Shown here: one piece after another, positions 44,914 through 53,369 of the stretch
Numbering within the stretch: the first letter of the stretch is position 1
How the letters are laid out: the number at the start of each line of letters is the position of its first letter
From: Clostridiales bacterium
GTDB lineage: Bacteria > Bacillota > Clostridia > Saccharofermentanales > Saccharofermentanaceae
Assembly (NCBI GenBank): GCA_017615325.1
Contig: JAGAAI010000044.1
Location: forward strand, 1-64,000
Length of the DNA stretch: 64,000 nucleotides
Direction: 5' to 3'
Translations under genes and position numbers: made by a program
The notes under the pieces: generated by a model
Seen by the model: the letters and a program-made list of their open reading frames with translations, nothing else
The model's database searches: none
Told to the model about the DNA's origin: nothing

Positions 44914-46406
44914 CTTATGATATCCCCCGCCATCACACCATCCACGGAATAAGGTCTTGCCCGGTCGATCCTGACGGGGATCAGCGCGCCTTCAAGATCG
45001 TCATCATCCCTGATGCCGGCCTTCTTCATGAACTCATCATCTGCGCGGAAATTGACCAGGTGATTGGTCATGGTCCTTCCGGAATATATCTTGTCATCGC
45101 CCTTGCTGATGCCTTCCGTAAGGACTTCCAAAGTCTTTCCTATAAGTGCCGAATTGGACTTAAAAGCAAGATCGTTCTGTATCTCAAGAAGCCTTGCAAA
45201 GCGCTCGGATACGACTTCTTTGGGGATCTGATCCTCATAATCATAAGCAGGTGTTCCGGGCCTTGCCGAGAACTCAAATGTGAATGCAGCATCGAAAGCT
45301 GCCTTCCTTACAGCTTCCAGAGTCAACTCAAAGTCTTCTTCCGTTTCTCCCGGGAATCCGACGATAATGTCAGTCGTAAGGCTTCCGCCGGGAACTTTGG
45401 TCCTGAAGGAATCTGCTATATCAAGGAAAGTCTTTATGTCGTAGGGTCTGTTCATCTTGCGGAGGAGCCTGTCGGAGCCTGACTGCAATGCCAGATGCAG
45501 ATGCTTCTCGATATTGTCCCGTTCGCCCATAAGGCTCAAAACATCCTGAGACAGGTCCTTAGGGTGGGACGACATGAACCTGACCCTCGAAAATTCCTTA
45601 AACTGCGAAGCGGCGTCGAGCACGTCGACAAATCCGTAGGAACGGCCTTCATTATCAACACCTTTATAGGAATTGACGTTCTGACCTAAGAGCATTACTT
45701 CCCTGTATCCGGCATCTGCCAGTGCTTTGAGCTCTTCCCTAATGGAATCAAAGTTCCTTGACCTCTCGCGGCCCCTGGTATAAGGGACAACGCAATATGT
45801 ACAGAAGTTATTGCAGCCGTACATAATAGGCAGGAGAGCCCGGAACTTACGCTCTCTCTTGATGGGAAGATATTCATCTTCGACCAGATAGTCAAATTCA
45901 GCTATGTCTATCTTCTGGCGCTTGATATTCATGGAATCCCTCATGAGTTCAGGGAATCTGTGAAGCTGCTGGGGGTCAAATACGAGATCTACGTATGGGA
46001 AAGAGGTCTTTATCTTCTCAACATTCTTATCGATCTTCATCATGCAGCCGCATACGGCTATAAACTGTACCGTCTTGTCTTTCTTGAACTTCTTAAATAC
46101 GCCTAAGTTGCCGAATAGCCTGTCCTCGGCATTCTCCCTTATGGCACATGTGTTCATGACTATAACATCAGCCGGGACAAGAGAGTCTCCGGACTGAGTC
46201 CTTTCTATCGGGATAAGCCCCATCTTCTCCAGCATGCCGGCAAGTTTCTCACTGTCAGACTCGTTAAGCTGGCAGCCGTAAGTGATTAGATTGTATGTCA
46301 AAGATCTCCCCAATTCGGAAGATCTGGATTCAAAATATTCTTTAAGGTCTGAAGATGCGAGCTTTATTCTCTCGATCTCATTATCATCAATTGTATGAAT
46401 TGCCAT
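44910..46406 (-). CDS. miaB: tRNA-2-methylthio-N6-dimethylallyladenosine synthase MiaB
   Basis: The start at 46406 (GAGG, 6-base spacing) gives 498 residues. The frame continues upstream through the dacA promoter region and even across that gene, but this is a shadow. The N-terminal Fe-S domain has TYGCQLNESDSEK, NTCAIRENAEDR and VCGCMM. The radical-SAM triad is GCNNFCTYCVVPYTRGRERSR in sense (three Cys). A C-terminal TRAM domain follows. It adds methylthio to i6A37 made by MiaA. Confidence 0.95.
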   Translation of the reverse strand: MAIHTIDDNEIERIKLASSDLKEYFESRSSELGRSLTYNLITYGCQLNESDSEKLAGMLEKMGLIPIERTQSGDSLVPADVIVMNTCAIRENAEDRLFGNLGVFKKFKKDKTVQFIAVCGCMMKIDKNVEKIKTSFPYVDLVFDPQQLHRFPELMRDSMNIKRQKIDIAEFDYLVEDEYLPIKRERKFRALLPIMYGCNNFCTYCVVPYTRGRERSRNFDSIREELKALADAGYREVMLLGQNVNSYKGVDNEGRSYGFVDVLDAASQFKEFSRVRFMSSHPKDLSQDVLSLMGERDNIEKHLHLALQSGSDRLLRKMNRPYDIKTFLDIADSFRTKVPGGSLTTDIIVGFPGETEEDFELTLEAVRKAAFDAAFTFEFSARPGTPAYDYEDQIPKEVVSERFARLLEIQNDLAFKSNSALIGKTLEVLTEGISKGDDKIYSGRTMTNHLVNFRADDEFMKKAGIRDDDDLEGALIPVRIDRARPYSVDGVMAGDIIR

Positions 46407-46424
46407 ATTATTCCTCGTTTCATT

Positions 46425-46490
46425 AACTTTGATATTATACAAGATATTGCAATATGTTTGTAATCTTAAATAAAAAAAATAATATATAAT
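46425..46490. promoter_or_regulatory. Divergent promoters: miaB operon (minus) and D,D-carboxypeptidase (plus)
   Basis: On the minus strand TTACAA, 18 bases and TATAAT lie about 20-50 bases before miaB. On the plus strand TATAAT (46485-46490) is 7 bases before ATG 46498. The intergenic stretch is very A/T-rich. Confidence 0.55.
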
Positions 46491-46497
46491 GCTTAAT

Positions 46498-48006
46498 ATG
46501 GTTATTACTAAACTTAAGAACATAGCAAACAGGAGCGTCGCAGCCATTATGGCCGGCGTTATCCTCTTATCGTTCTGTGGCGCGGTACATGCTGACCCGG
46601 ACGAGACATCTTCGACCTCAGCCGAACAGACGGCTTCTACTGACAACACTTCATCCGAAGATACCAAACCTTCTGCAATAATCAACGATCCCGATGCCAC
46701 GACCGAATCGACGGAACCGCCCAAGACCCTGATCACGGCCGAGATGCAGAGGACCGACCTCCTTAACGAGGATCAGAAGGAATTACCCCAGATAACATCC
46801 TCGGCATATATCCTCTACGATGCTGATTCCGGTGCCGTTATAGCCGGTCACAATTACAACGACAGGATGGAACCAGCTTCGACCACCAAGGTCATGACCG
46901 TTCTCTTAGCCCTTGAAAACCTCGACATGTCCGAGACTGTTACGGTCAATGCCGATATGGCAGCCAGGATATCTCTTATCGAAAAAGGCTATGTCAAACT
47001 CGGTCTCCAGGAGAACGAAGAGATCTCCGTTAAAGACCTTGTATATGCTTCCGTATTAAAGTCAGCAAACGACGCCGCCCTGGTATTGGGAATGCACATG
47101 GGCGGAAGCGAAGAGGAATTCTGCAAGAAGATGAATGCCAAAGCTAAGGAATTAGGCTGCATAAACACCACATTCACATCCTCATTCGGAGAAGCAAAGC
47201 CCACCAACCTCGTGTCGGCATACGATCTGGCCCTTATCCTGGAGGAAGCAATTACAAAGACAGATTACTCCAAGATAGCAAAGACCTTGTCATATACGAT
47301 CCCTGCCACGAACAAGTACAGCGAACCCCGCGAACTTACGAATGCCAACAGGTTCGTATGCACAACAGAATACAGTTACGATTACTACATCGGCGGCAAG
47401 ACCGGTTATACCGACTCGGCAGGATATACGCTCTGTGCAGCAGCAAGAAAGAACGAGAGAACGCTTATCGGTGTTGTTCTTAACTCTACTTCTGCTACAT
47501 CCAGATATTCTGATCTTATCAAGCTTTTCGATTACGGTTATTCCAACTTCACTACAGTTGCGATCGACCCTTCGGAATTTACGGCCCTGGTCAACGAGAC
47601 AAATCAGCAGCTTGAGAATCTCCTGCAGTCAACAGACCTCTATCTTTCTGAAGAAAATACTGCATACATTGATCATCTCACGATCACGACAGCCAGAGCC
47701 CAGATGGGATCTTCCAACAAGGTCGAACTTGCAGATGTAGTCATCGACACATCCAAGGGTGAACAGGAACTTAATATCCCTCTTTGCAAGGTTTATTCAG
47801 ATAAGACATATGTCGTAGGCAACATCAAGATCAACGTACGCCGCAAGTCAGGTGTTGTTGAGATCAACCCCGAGAAGAAATCTACTCTTACCCCCATAAG
47901 GAACATCCTGATCACGGCCGCAGTCGTTGCCGGCCTTATCCTTGTACTTATCATCTCCCTTCTCATCTTCAGGCACATGCTGATCAAGAGAAGAGGCGAT
48001 ACTTAA
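46498..48006 (+). CDS. D-alanyl-D-alanine carboxypeptidase (PBP5/DacA-like)
   Basis: 502 residues from ATG 46498. An earlier in-frame ATG at 46489 overlaps the -10 TATAATG and is not usable. Signal peptide (SVAAIMAGVILLSFCGAVHA), then a Thr/Ser-rich linker. The transpeptidase-like fold has SxxK in ASTTKVMTVL (~125), SAND, and KTGYT. A C-terminal domain and a TM segment (ILITAAVVAGLILVLIISLLI) anchor it. It trims stem-peptide D-Ala. There is no ribosome site; the mRNA may be leaderless. Confidence 0.9.
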   Translation: MVITKLKNIANRSVAAIMAGVILLSFCGAVHADPDETSSTSAEQTASTDNTSSEDTKPSAIINDPDATTESTEPPKTLITAEMQRTDLLNEDQKELPQITSSAYILYDADSGAVIAGHNYNDRMEPASTTKVMTVLLALENLDMSETVTVNADMAARISLIEKGYVKLGLQENEEISVKDLVYASVLKSANDAALVLGMHMGGSEEEFCKKMNAKAKELGCINTTFTSSFGEAKPTNLVSAYDLALILEEAITKTDYSKIAKTLSYTIPATNKYSEPRELTNANRFVCTTEYSYDYYIGGKTGYTDSAGYTLCAAARKNERTLIGVVLNSTSATSRYSDLIKLFDYGYSNFTTVAIDPSEFTALVNETNQQLENLLQSTDLYLSEENTAYIDHLTITTARAQMGSSNKVELADVVIDTSKGEQELNIPLCKVYSDKTYVVGNIKINVRRKSGVVEINPEKKSTLTPIRNILITAAVVAGLILVLIISLLIFRHMLIKRRGDT

Positions 48007-48010
48007 AGGG

Positions 48011-48035
48011 GCAGATCAAAAATGCTCTGATCTGC
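48011..48035 (+). terminator. Hairpin after the carboxypeptidase gene
   Basis: GCAGATCA (48011-48018) pairs with TGATCTGC (48028-48035). The following T-run is weak (AACATTTCCTTT), so termination may be partial. Confidence 0.5.
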
Positions 48036-48093
48036 AACATTTCCTTTAGTAACCTTGTATATATGGTATAACTATCTATCCAAGGGGAAAACT

Positions 48094-48837
48094 ATGCTCA
48101 AAAAACAGATACTAATTACCATATCGCTCTCGATCTTATCTTGTGCTCTATTCGGATGTACGGGCAATATCAAAGAGAGCGAGACTACAACAACAGAAAA
48201 AGCATCCGAAAAGACTTCTTCTGCATCAATTGATATAGATGCAGAAGGAGAAAGCGATGCTACTTCAATTTCCTTTAACATCCTGAACGATAACCACGGA
48301 CACTCCATATCTGAGACCCCGGACGAAAGGCCCCGGGAGATAAGACGATCTGACAGTGTTATATATAATAAAGATCAGGCCTGGGGCTACCTTGTGGACA
48401 GCGTAGATCTTCCCTACCCTGATATGTCTTTTAAGCTTGTTGACACCTCAGATGACGACCCGGGTGCATATATGTGGTATGAGTTCCTGGTCTGCTGCGG
48501 CGGGATAGCTGTAGAGAACGCTGAATTTTATGTCATAGCTTTCACTGACGGTACGATATGCGAAGGCAGATCCGAGATAGTGACCGCAAGTTTTGAAAGC
48601 TGCGAGAACACCAAAGATCCGGAAGAGATCCTATCGATCTATCAGAAGGAAAACAACGACAAGAACGAATACTTATACAAGGACATGTGTTACCTCTTTA
48701 TGGGAAATGCAAATGAACACGTAAAGCTCACTTACCGCTACAGACATGAAAGCATGAACATCTTAGAAGGCTCGACCATTTACCTGGATGCAAAGACAGG
48801 CGAAAGAGTCGGATACTATAAGGATGCTATAACTTAA
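48094..48837 (+). CDS. Lipoprotein of unknown function
   Basis: The start at 48094 follows AAGGGG by 6 bases. 247 residues with lipoprotein signal (QILITISLSILSCALFGC; lipobox ALFGC), a Thr/Ser/Glu linker, and a ~170-residue outside domain. That domain has aromatic-rich stretches (GAYMWYEFLVCCGGIAVENA) and ends IYLDAKTGERVGYYKDAI. The ending resembles the last strand of PepSY-like domains, but the match is short. No known family assigned. Its stop shares TTAA with the leuA stop on the other strand. Confidence 0.7.
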   Translation: MLKKQILITISLSILSCALFGCTGNIKESETTTTEKASEKTSSASIDIDAEGESDATSISFNILNDNHGHSISETPDERPREIRRSDSVIYNKDQAWGYLVDSVDLPYPDMSFKLVDTSDDDPGAYMWYEFLVCCGGIAVENAEFYVIAFTDGTICEGRSEIVTASFESCENTKDPEEILSIYQKENNDKNEYLYKDMCYLFMGNANEHVKLTYRYRHESMNILEGSTIYLDAKTGERVGYYKDAIT

Positions 48838-50522
48838 AGAGCAGCTTGTTCTTCGGCCATCATCCTGTTAAAGGCTGATACGATCGCCCTTACGGACGAC
48901 TTGGTGACTGAACTTGATACACCTGCGCCAAGATAGATCTTGTCGGACTTATCCGTCTTGATCTCAATGTAGGAAATAGCAGCTGAATCCGAGCCGCTCT
49001 TCATGGCGTGCTGGCTATAGTTTTCGATAGAGAACTTTACGCCCGTATAATCACTGAACGCTGCTACGAAGCCGGCAAGGAGACCGTTGCCTTTGCCGGT
49101 TATGGTCTTCTCCACCCTGTTGTCAGTGATGACAGCCGTAACTTCTGACTCTCCTTCCGAGAGGATCGTCTCGGCGAAAGACAGTACCCAGTATGGCTCC
49201 ATTACGTTGATATATTCATCGTCGAACAGATCGAAGACCTGCTGGGGCAAAAGTTCCATATGGTTAGAGTCACTCTCGTGCTTGACATACTTTAAGAAAT
49301 CCCTCTGGAAAGCCTTAGGCAGCTGTATACCGAAGAAATGATCCAGGACATAGAAGACGCCGCCTCTTCCGGACTGGGCATTGATCCTTATGATCGGTTC
49401 GTAATCGCGGCCTACATCAGCAGGATCTATCGGCAGATAAGGAACAGCCCAGATAGCGGACTTCAGCTCTTCCATCTTCTTGATACCCTTGTTGATGGCA
49501 TCCTGATGCGAACCGGAGAAAGCCGTGAATACGAGCTTGCCTGCCCAGGGATGGCGGGGCTCGACAGTCATACCTGTACATTCTTCGTAAAAATCTATGA
49601 TCTTATTCATATCAGTCAGATCGAGTTTGGGATCTACTCCGGTCATCATCATATTGATAGCAAGAGTAATGATATCCACATTGCCGGTCCTCTCGCCATT
49701 TCCGAAAAGAGTGCCCTCTACCCTGTCAGCTCCCGCCATGAGGCCTAACTCGGAAGATGCAACGGCACAGCCTCTGTCGTTGTGGGTATGCAGCGATACT
49801 ATGATCGAATCGCGGTATCTTGTGTTCCTGCAGAAATACTCGACCCTGTCAGCATAAACATTCGGGGACTGGTATTCAACCGTCTCAGGCAGATTGATGA
49901 TGACCTTCTTATCAGGAGTCGGCTTCCAGACATCCAAAACGGCATCACAGATCTCGACTGCAAACTCAGGCTCGGTCGAAGAGAAACTCTCGGGCGAGTA
50001 CTCCAGTATAAACTCCGTTCCCGAATCATCACGCGATATATGCTCAGCGATCATTTGAGCGCCTTCTACTGCAAGATCTATACACTCCTTGCAGCCAAAG
50101 CCAAAAACCACATCCCTTTGTAAAGTGCTCGTTGAATTATAAAGATGAACAACAGCCTTCTTACAGCCGGACAAAGCCTCCATGGTCTTCTCGATTATAT
50201 GAGACCTGGACTGGGTTAAGACCTGAATAGCTACATCATCCGGGATCAGAGCGTTATCGATAAGATAACGGCAGAAATTGTAGTCCGTATCAGATGCAGC
50301 AGGGAATCCGATCTCGATCGTCTTAAAACCGATATCTACAAGGAACTTGAAGAAATCAGCCTTCTGTTCGAGCGTCATGGGAACTTCCAGAGCCTGGTTG
50401 CCGTCACGAAGATCGACGGAACACCACTCCGGCGCCTTGCTGATGGAATTTGAAGGCCAATTGCGGTCAGGGATATCAACCGCTGGCAGGGCCTTATACC
50501 TTCCGTAATTCATGTTGTTCAT
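48834..50522 (-). CDS. leuA: 2-isopropylmalate synthase (long, type 2)
   Basis: The start at 50522 has GGAGG with 7-base spacing. A further-upstream Met would lie within the T-box terminator. 562 residues of the long LeuA class: the DRDGNQA-like SVDLRDGNQALEVPM, EIGFPAASDTDYNF, the metal HTHNDRGCAVA, GNGERTGNVD and a C-terminal regulatory domain that should bind leucine (~460-560). It commits 2-oxoisovalerate and acetyl-CoA to leucine. No other leu genes are adjacent. Control is by the T-box upstream. Confidence 0.95.
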   Translation of the reverse strand: MNNMNYGRYKALPAVDIPDRNWPSNSISKAPEWCSVDLRDGNQALEVPMTLEQKADFFKFLVDIGFKTIEIGFPAASDTDYNFCRYLIDNALIPDDVAIQVLTQSRSHIIEKTMEALSGCKKAVVHLYNSTSTLQRDVVFGFGCKECIDLAVEGAQMIAEHISRDDSGTEFILEYSPESFSSTEPEFAVEICDAVLDVWKPTPDKKVIINLPETVEYQSPNVYADRVEYFCRNTRYRDSIIVSLHTHNDRGCAVASSELGLMAGADRVEGTLFGNGERTGNVDIITLAINMMMTGVDPKLDLTDMNKIIDFYEECTGMTVEPRHPWAGKLVFTAFSGSHQDAINKGIKKMEELKSAIWAVPYLPIDPADVGRDYEPIIRINAQSGRGGVFYVLDHFFGIQLPKAFQRDFLKYVKHESDSNHMELLPQQVFDLFDDEYINVMEPYWVLSFAETILSEGESEVTAVITDNRVEKTITGKGNGLLAGFVAAFSDYTGVKFSIENYSQHAMKSGSDSAAISYIEIKTDKSDKIYLGAGVSSSVTKSSVRAIVSAFNRMMAEEQAAL

Positions 50523-50540
50523 ATCAGTACCTCCAAATAC

Positions 50541-50575
50541 AAAAAGACCCTTCATCTCCATAGAGACGAAGGGTC
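50541..50575 (-). terminator. T-box regulated terminator before leuA
   Basis: GACCCTTCGTCTC-TATG-GAGATGAAGGGTC (minus strand) followed by TTTTTG is a strong terminator between the T-box sequence and the leuA ribosome site. Confidence 0.9.
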
Positions 50576-50578
50576 ATT

Positions 50579-50822
50579 CGCGGTACCACTCTACTTCATT
50601 CCTCAAGGGAATGCACTCACCAGACAAAGCCATCCTGACTTTATCCTGATCCTTGTAACGTAAGATCGATACGTTCCCTCTTACTATCCTTAAAGTTCAG
50701 AAGGACAGCTCCGAGGCGAGTTCCCTTAAGCTTGTTTTTAAGTCTCACACCAACCGACTCTTCTCTGCGAAAAACTTCACAAAAGGTACTATTCCTCATA
50801 AACGCCTTTGTTGATTATTCAA
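50579..50822 (-). promoter_or_regulatory. Leucine T-box riboswitch
   Basis: The conserved 14-base T-box core reads AGTGGTACCGCG (50590-50579) on the minus strand. Upstream is stem I with the AGTA box (GAATAGTACC), a GCAGAGAAGAG bulge, and a GGTTGGTGTGA distal loop. A specifier loop GGGAACTCGCC holds CTC (50720-50718), a leucine codon. Uncharged tRNA-Leu would bind and block the terminator, turning leuA on when leucine is scarce. The gene-free stretch 50523-50936 is thus filled by this leader, its promoter and the SLH2 terminator. Confidence 0.93.
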
Positions 50823-50830
50823 TTGTCAAT

Positions 50831-50859
50831 AATCTATCAGACAAAACATGCTAAGTCAA
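50831..50859 (-). promoter_or_regulatory. Promoter of the leuA leader
   Basis: On the minus strand TTGACT (50859-50854), a 17-base spacer, TAGATT (50836-50831). Transcription would start about 50824, just before stem I of the T-box. Confidence 0.7.
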
Positions 50860-50884
50860 CACTTTGCCCGTAATGACAGATAAG

Positions 50885-50908
50885 AACGGCTGCCATAAGG
50901 CAGCCGTT
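50885..50908 (-). terminator. Terminator of SLH protein 2
   Basis: AACGGCTGCC-ATAA-GGCAGCCGTT is a perfect 10-bp stem, followed on the minus strand by CTTATCTG. It lies ~30 bases after the SLH gene. Confidence 0.75.
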
Positions 50909-50936
50909 CATTACAGTATTGATCTCAGTTTGAAGA

Positions 50937-53252
50937 TCAGCCCTTCCCGTTAACGTACTTATCGTACTTGTAGAGGAAGGTTACCATCTGGCGTCTCAAG
51001 CACTTGCCCTGAGGCTTGAAGGTTCCGTCAGAGTATCCTGCCAGGATCTTCTTCTCAGATGCCCAGAGGGTAGCCTTGTAGAAGTAATCCGTCTTCTTTA
51101 CATCCTTGAACTTGTTCGTTGTTGACTTAGGATCAGGTTTCTTGGCCATTCTCCAAAGGAAGGTTACGGTCTGCGCTCTTGTACAGACACCCTGAGGGTT
51201 GAACTTGGTCTTGGATACACCGGTGGTTATACCCTTTTCGACCGCCCAGAGAACAGGCTTGAAGAAATAGTCAGTGCTCTTGATATCTTTAAAGTTCGTA
51301 GTCGTTGACTTAGGGGCAGGCGTTCCTGCAAGTCTCCAGAGGAATGTTACCATCTGTGCTCTTGTACAATCGTTGGCAGGCTTGAAATTAGTCTGCTTGT
51401 CGTAACCCTTAACGACATTCTTTGCAGTAAGATAATTTGTAGGTGCATACCAGAAATCTTTGGTATTCGTTACATCTTTATAAAGCACTGTTACGGGCTG
51501 TATAAATTTCTTTTTGCCGAGAGTAACGGTAATGGAGACGGAGCCTGCCATCTTAGCTGATACCTTGCCAGATGAATCGACCGTGGCGATCTTAGTATCA
51601 GAGGACTTAAAGGAATAGGTTCCTTTGCCCAAAACAGCAGCAGGATTGATAACGATCGCCTTGCCGCACACTACGGGGATCGCAGAAGATGCAGTCGTTG
51701 TTGTATTCTTATCGGCAGCAGGTGTCGCTGTCGGGGATGCATTACCCTTTACTGTAACCTTACATGTAAGTTTCTTTTCCCCCTTGGTTACAGTAATGGT
51801 AACTGTTCCTGCTTTTTTGCCGGTAACATAACCGTTGGAATCAACTGTAGCGATGGTCTTATCAGATGAAGACCAGTTATAGGGCTTAGATCCCAGAACG
51901 GAGGCATCGATCCTCACCTTGGTGCCTGCGGGAACAGTAATCTCAGATGTATTATCCGATATGTCTGCTACAGGAGTCGGAGTAGGCGTCGGAGTATCTG
52001 TAGGCTCAATATTACCATTGGTTAAGATCTTTACATTCTTTCCATAAGTAAAATATCCGGAATTGGATCCATCAAACATATCGTGACTGTAATAACTGTC
52101 GTAATCATTTGCTGAGTGATCTTTATATGCATCTATAAGCATCTTACATCCGCTGATATTGATCTTGGTTATCTTACTGGGATATGTCATAAGAGAGAAG
52201 AGTTTTTCACTTGGGGGACATACCAAGGTCGTAAGTTCAGTATTAACCACATCAAGTTGAGCCAACTTATAGCATTTGTCTATAGATAATGACTTTAACG
52301 GATTCCCTCTGGCAATACACTCCGAAAGTTCTGCACAATTATTAACATTTATAGACTTTATCTGATTATTCGAAAAATCTAACCTGATAAGTTTTGAGCA
52401 ACTGCTGACATCCAATTTGCTGATCTTATTATTCCAACATAAAAGGTCCAGGAGTTCAGGATGACTTCCCATTTTAAAAGTGCTTATCTTGTTATCAATG
52501 CAATATAAGCTATGAAGCTTTGAGAATGAAGATATATCCAGACTGGTAAGTTCATTCTGTCCGCATGATAAAGTATTAAGATCCGGATGCGAGCCGAATT
52601 TAATTGTTTTCAAACTGCATCCGCTGCATAACAACAATTGCAGTTTGGAGTTATGGGAAACATCAATTGAAGTAAGTGATTTACAGCCCTCACATCTGAA
52701 TTCAGTTAGTTCAGAAAAATTGGAAAGATCTATCGAACTGATATTAGTATCACTAACATCAAGCCACATGATATCAGGATTATTGGACAGATCCAAACTG
52801 GAGATCTGATTTCCTCTTACAAACAGCTCTCTCAATTTAGTAAGTGGTTTTACATTCAATGATTTGAGATTGTTATCAGAAAGGGAAAGAACTTTAAGAT
52901 TAGTATTTTGGGACAGATCGACAGAACCTATACCGCAGCCGTAGGCATAAATCATTTCTAGATTTGTCAGGTATTCGATCCCTTTCAAGCTCTTAAGGTC
53001 TTTCTTATCCGTGATCCAAACTTGTGTTGCATATTTTATTTCTTCTTCATCAAGGCTCCCATACGGCATATAATTGTCATAAGTTTCAAGCACATAATTC
53101 CTGAACGTTTCATCCGGGAAAGTCGTGGTATTGATCTCAACCTTGGTATCGGCTGATACAGATTCACGACCCATAAAGGAAACAGAACCTGCAACAACAG
53201 CAAGGCACAGGGCCGACATTAATAGGATCCTGAAAGAAAATTTACTTAACAT
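50937..53252 (-). CDS. Secreted leucine-rich-repeat protein with two Ig-like and three SLH domains (SLH protein 2)
   Basis: 771 residues with signal peptide (FRILLMSALCLAVVAGSVSF, cut after ESVSADT). ~14 LRR units follow (LTSLDISSFSKLHSLYCIDN type, up to ~residue 370). A Thr/Pro linker, two BIG2 domains (WSSSDKTIATVDSNGYVTGKKAGT and SSDTKIATVDSSGKVSAKMAGS) and three SLH repeats with TRAQMVTFLWRLAG-type helices complete it. It is the closest relative of the protein at 27.2 kb. GGAG lies 10 bases before the ATG. It is monocistronic, with its own promoter and the shared upstream motif. Confidence 0.9.
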   Translation of the reverse strand: MLSKFSFRILLMSALCLAVVAGSVSFMGRESVSADTKVEINTTTFPDETFRNYVLETYDNYMPYGSLDEEEIKYATQVWITDKKDLKSLKGIEYLTNLEMIYAYGCGIGSVDLSQNTNLKVLSLSDNNLKSLNVKPLTKLRELFVRGNQISSLDLSNNPDIMWLDVSDTNISSIDLSNFSELTEFRCEGCKSLTSIDVSHNSKLQLLLCSGCSLKTIKFGSHPDLNTLSCGQNELTSLDISSFSKLHSLYCIDNKISTFKMGSHPELLDLLCWNNKISKLDVSSCSKLIRLDFSNNQIKSINVNNCAELSECIARGNPLKSLSIDKCYKLAQLDVVNTELTTLVCPPSEKLFSLMTYPSKITKINISGCKMLIDAYKDHSANDYDSYYSHDMFDGSNSGYFTYGKNVKILTNGNIEPTDTPTPTPTPVADISDNTSEITVPAGTKVRIDASVLGSKPYNWSSSDKTIATVDSNGYVTGKKAGTVTITVTKGEKKLTCKVTVKGNASPTATPAADKNTTTTASSAIPVVCGKAIVINPAAVLGKGTYSFKSSDTKIATVDSSGKVSAKMAGSVSITVTLGKKKFIQPVTVLYKDVTNTKDFWYAPTNYLTAKNVVKGYDKQTNFKPANDCTRAQMVTFLWRLAGTPAPKSTTTNFKDIKSTDYFFKPVLWAVEKGITTGVSKTKFNPQGVCTRAQTVTFLWRMAKKPDPKSTTNKFKDVKKTDYFYKATLWASEKKILAGYSDGTFKPQGKCLRRQMVTFLYKYDKYVNGKG

Positions 53253-53318
53253 ATTACTTGTTCTCCGATCTTGTTTTTCGACACCCTGAATACATCAGAA
53301 GCCCCCTTTGATAATCTG

Positions 53319-53364
53319 ATTATAAACAAATCAGTTTTTCTGTAAATCACCCAAAAGTACCATT
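53319..53364 (-). promoter_or_regulatory. Promoter of SLH protein 2 with 19-bp conserved upstream motif
   Basis: TTTACA, 16 bases and TATAAT (53324-53319) on the minus strand. Immediately upstream of the -35 is ATCACCCANNNGTACCATT (plus-strand reading, 53346-53364), 16 fixed bases identical to the site at 29127-29145 and 21 bases from the -10. Confidence 0.7.
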
Positions 53365-53369
53365 CTTTA

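Noticed and set aside
46407-46736. 110-residue extension of miaB into the carboxypeptidase gene
   Set aside because: It crosses the divergent promoters and the signal-peptide coding part of the opposite gene; the GAGG site sets the start at 46406.
50541-50590. Met start of leuA further upstream (50561)
   Set aside because: It falls within the T-box terminator stem; GGAGG and the family start support 50522.
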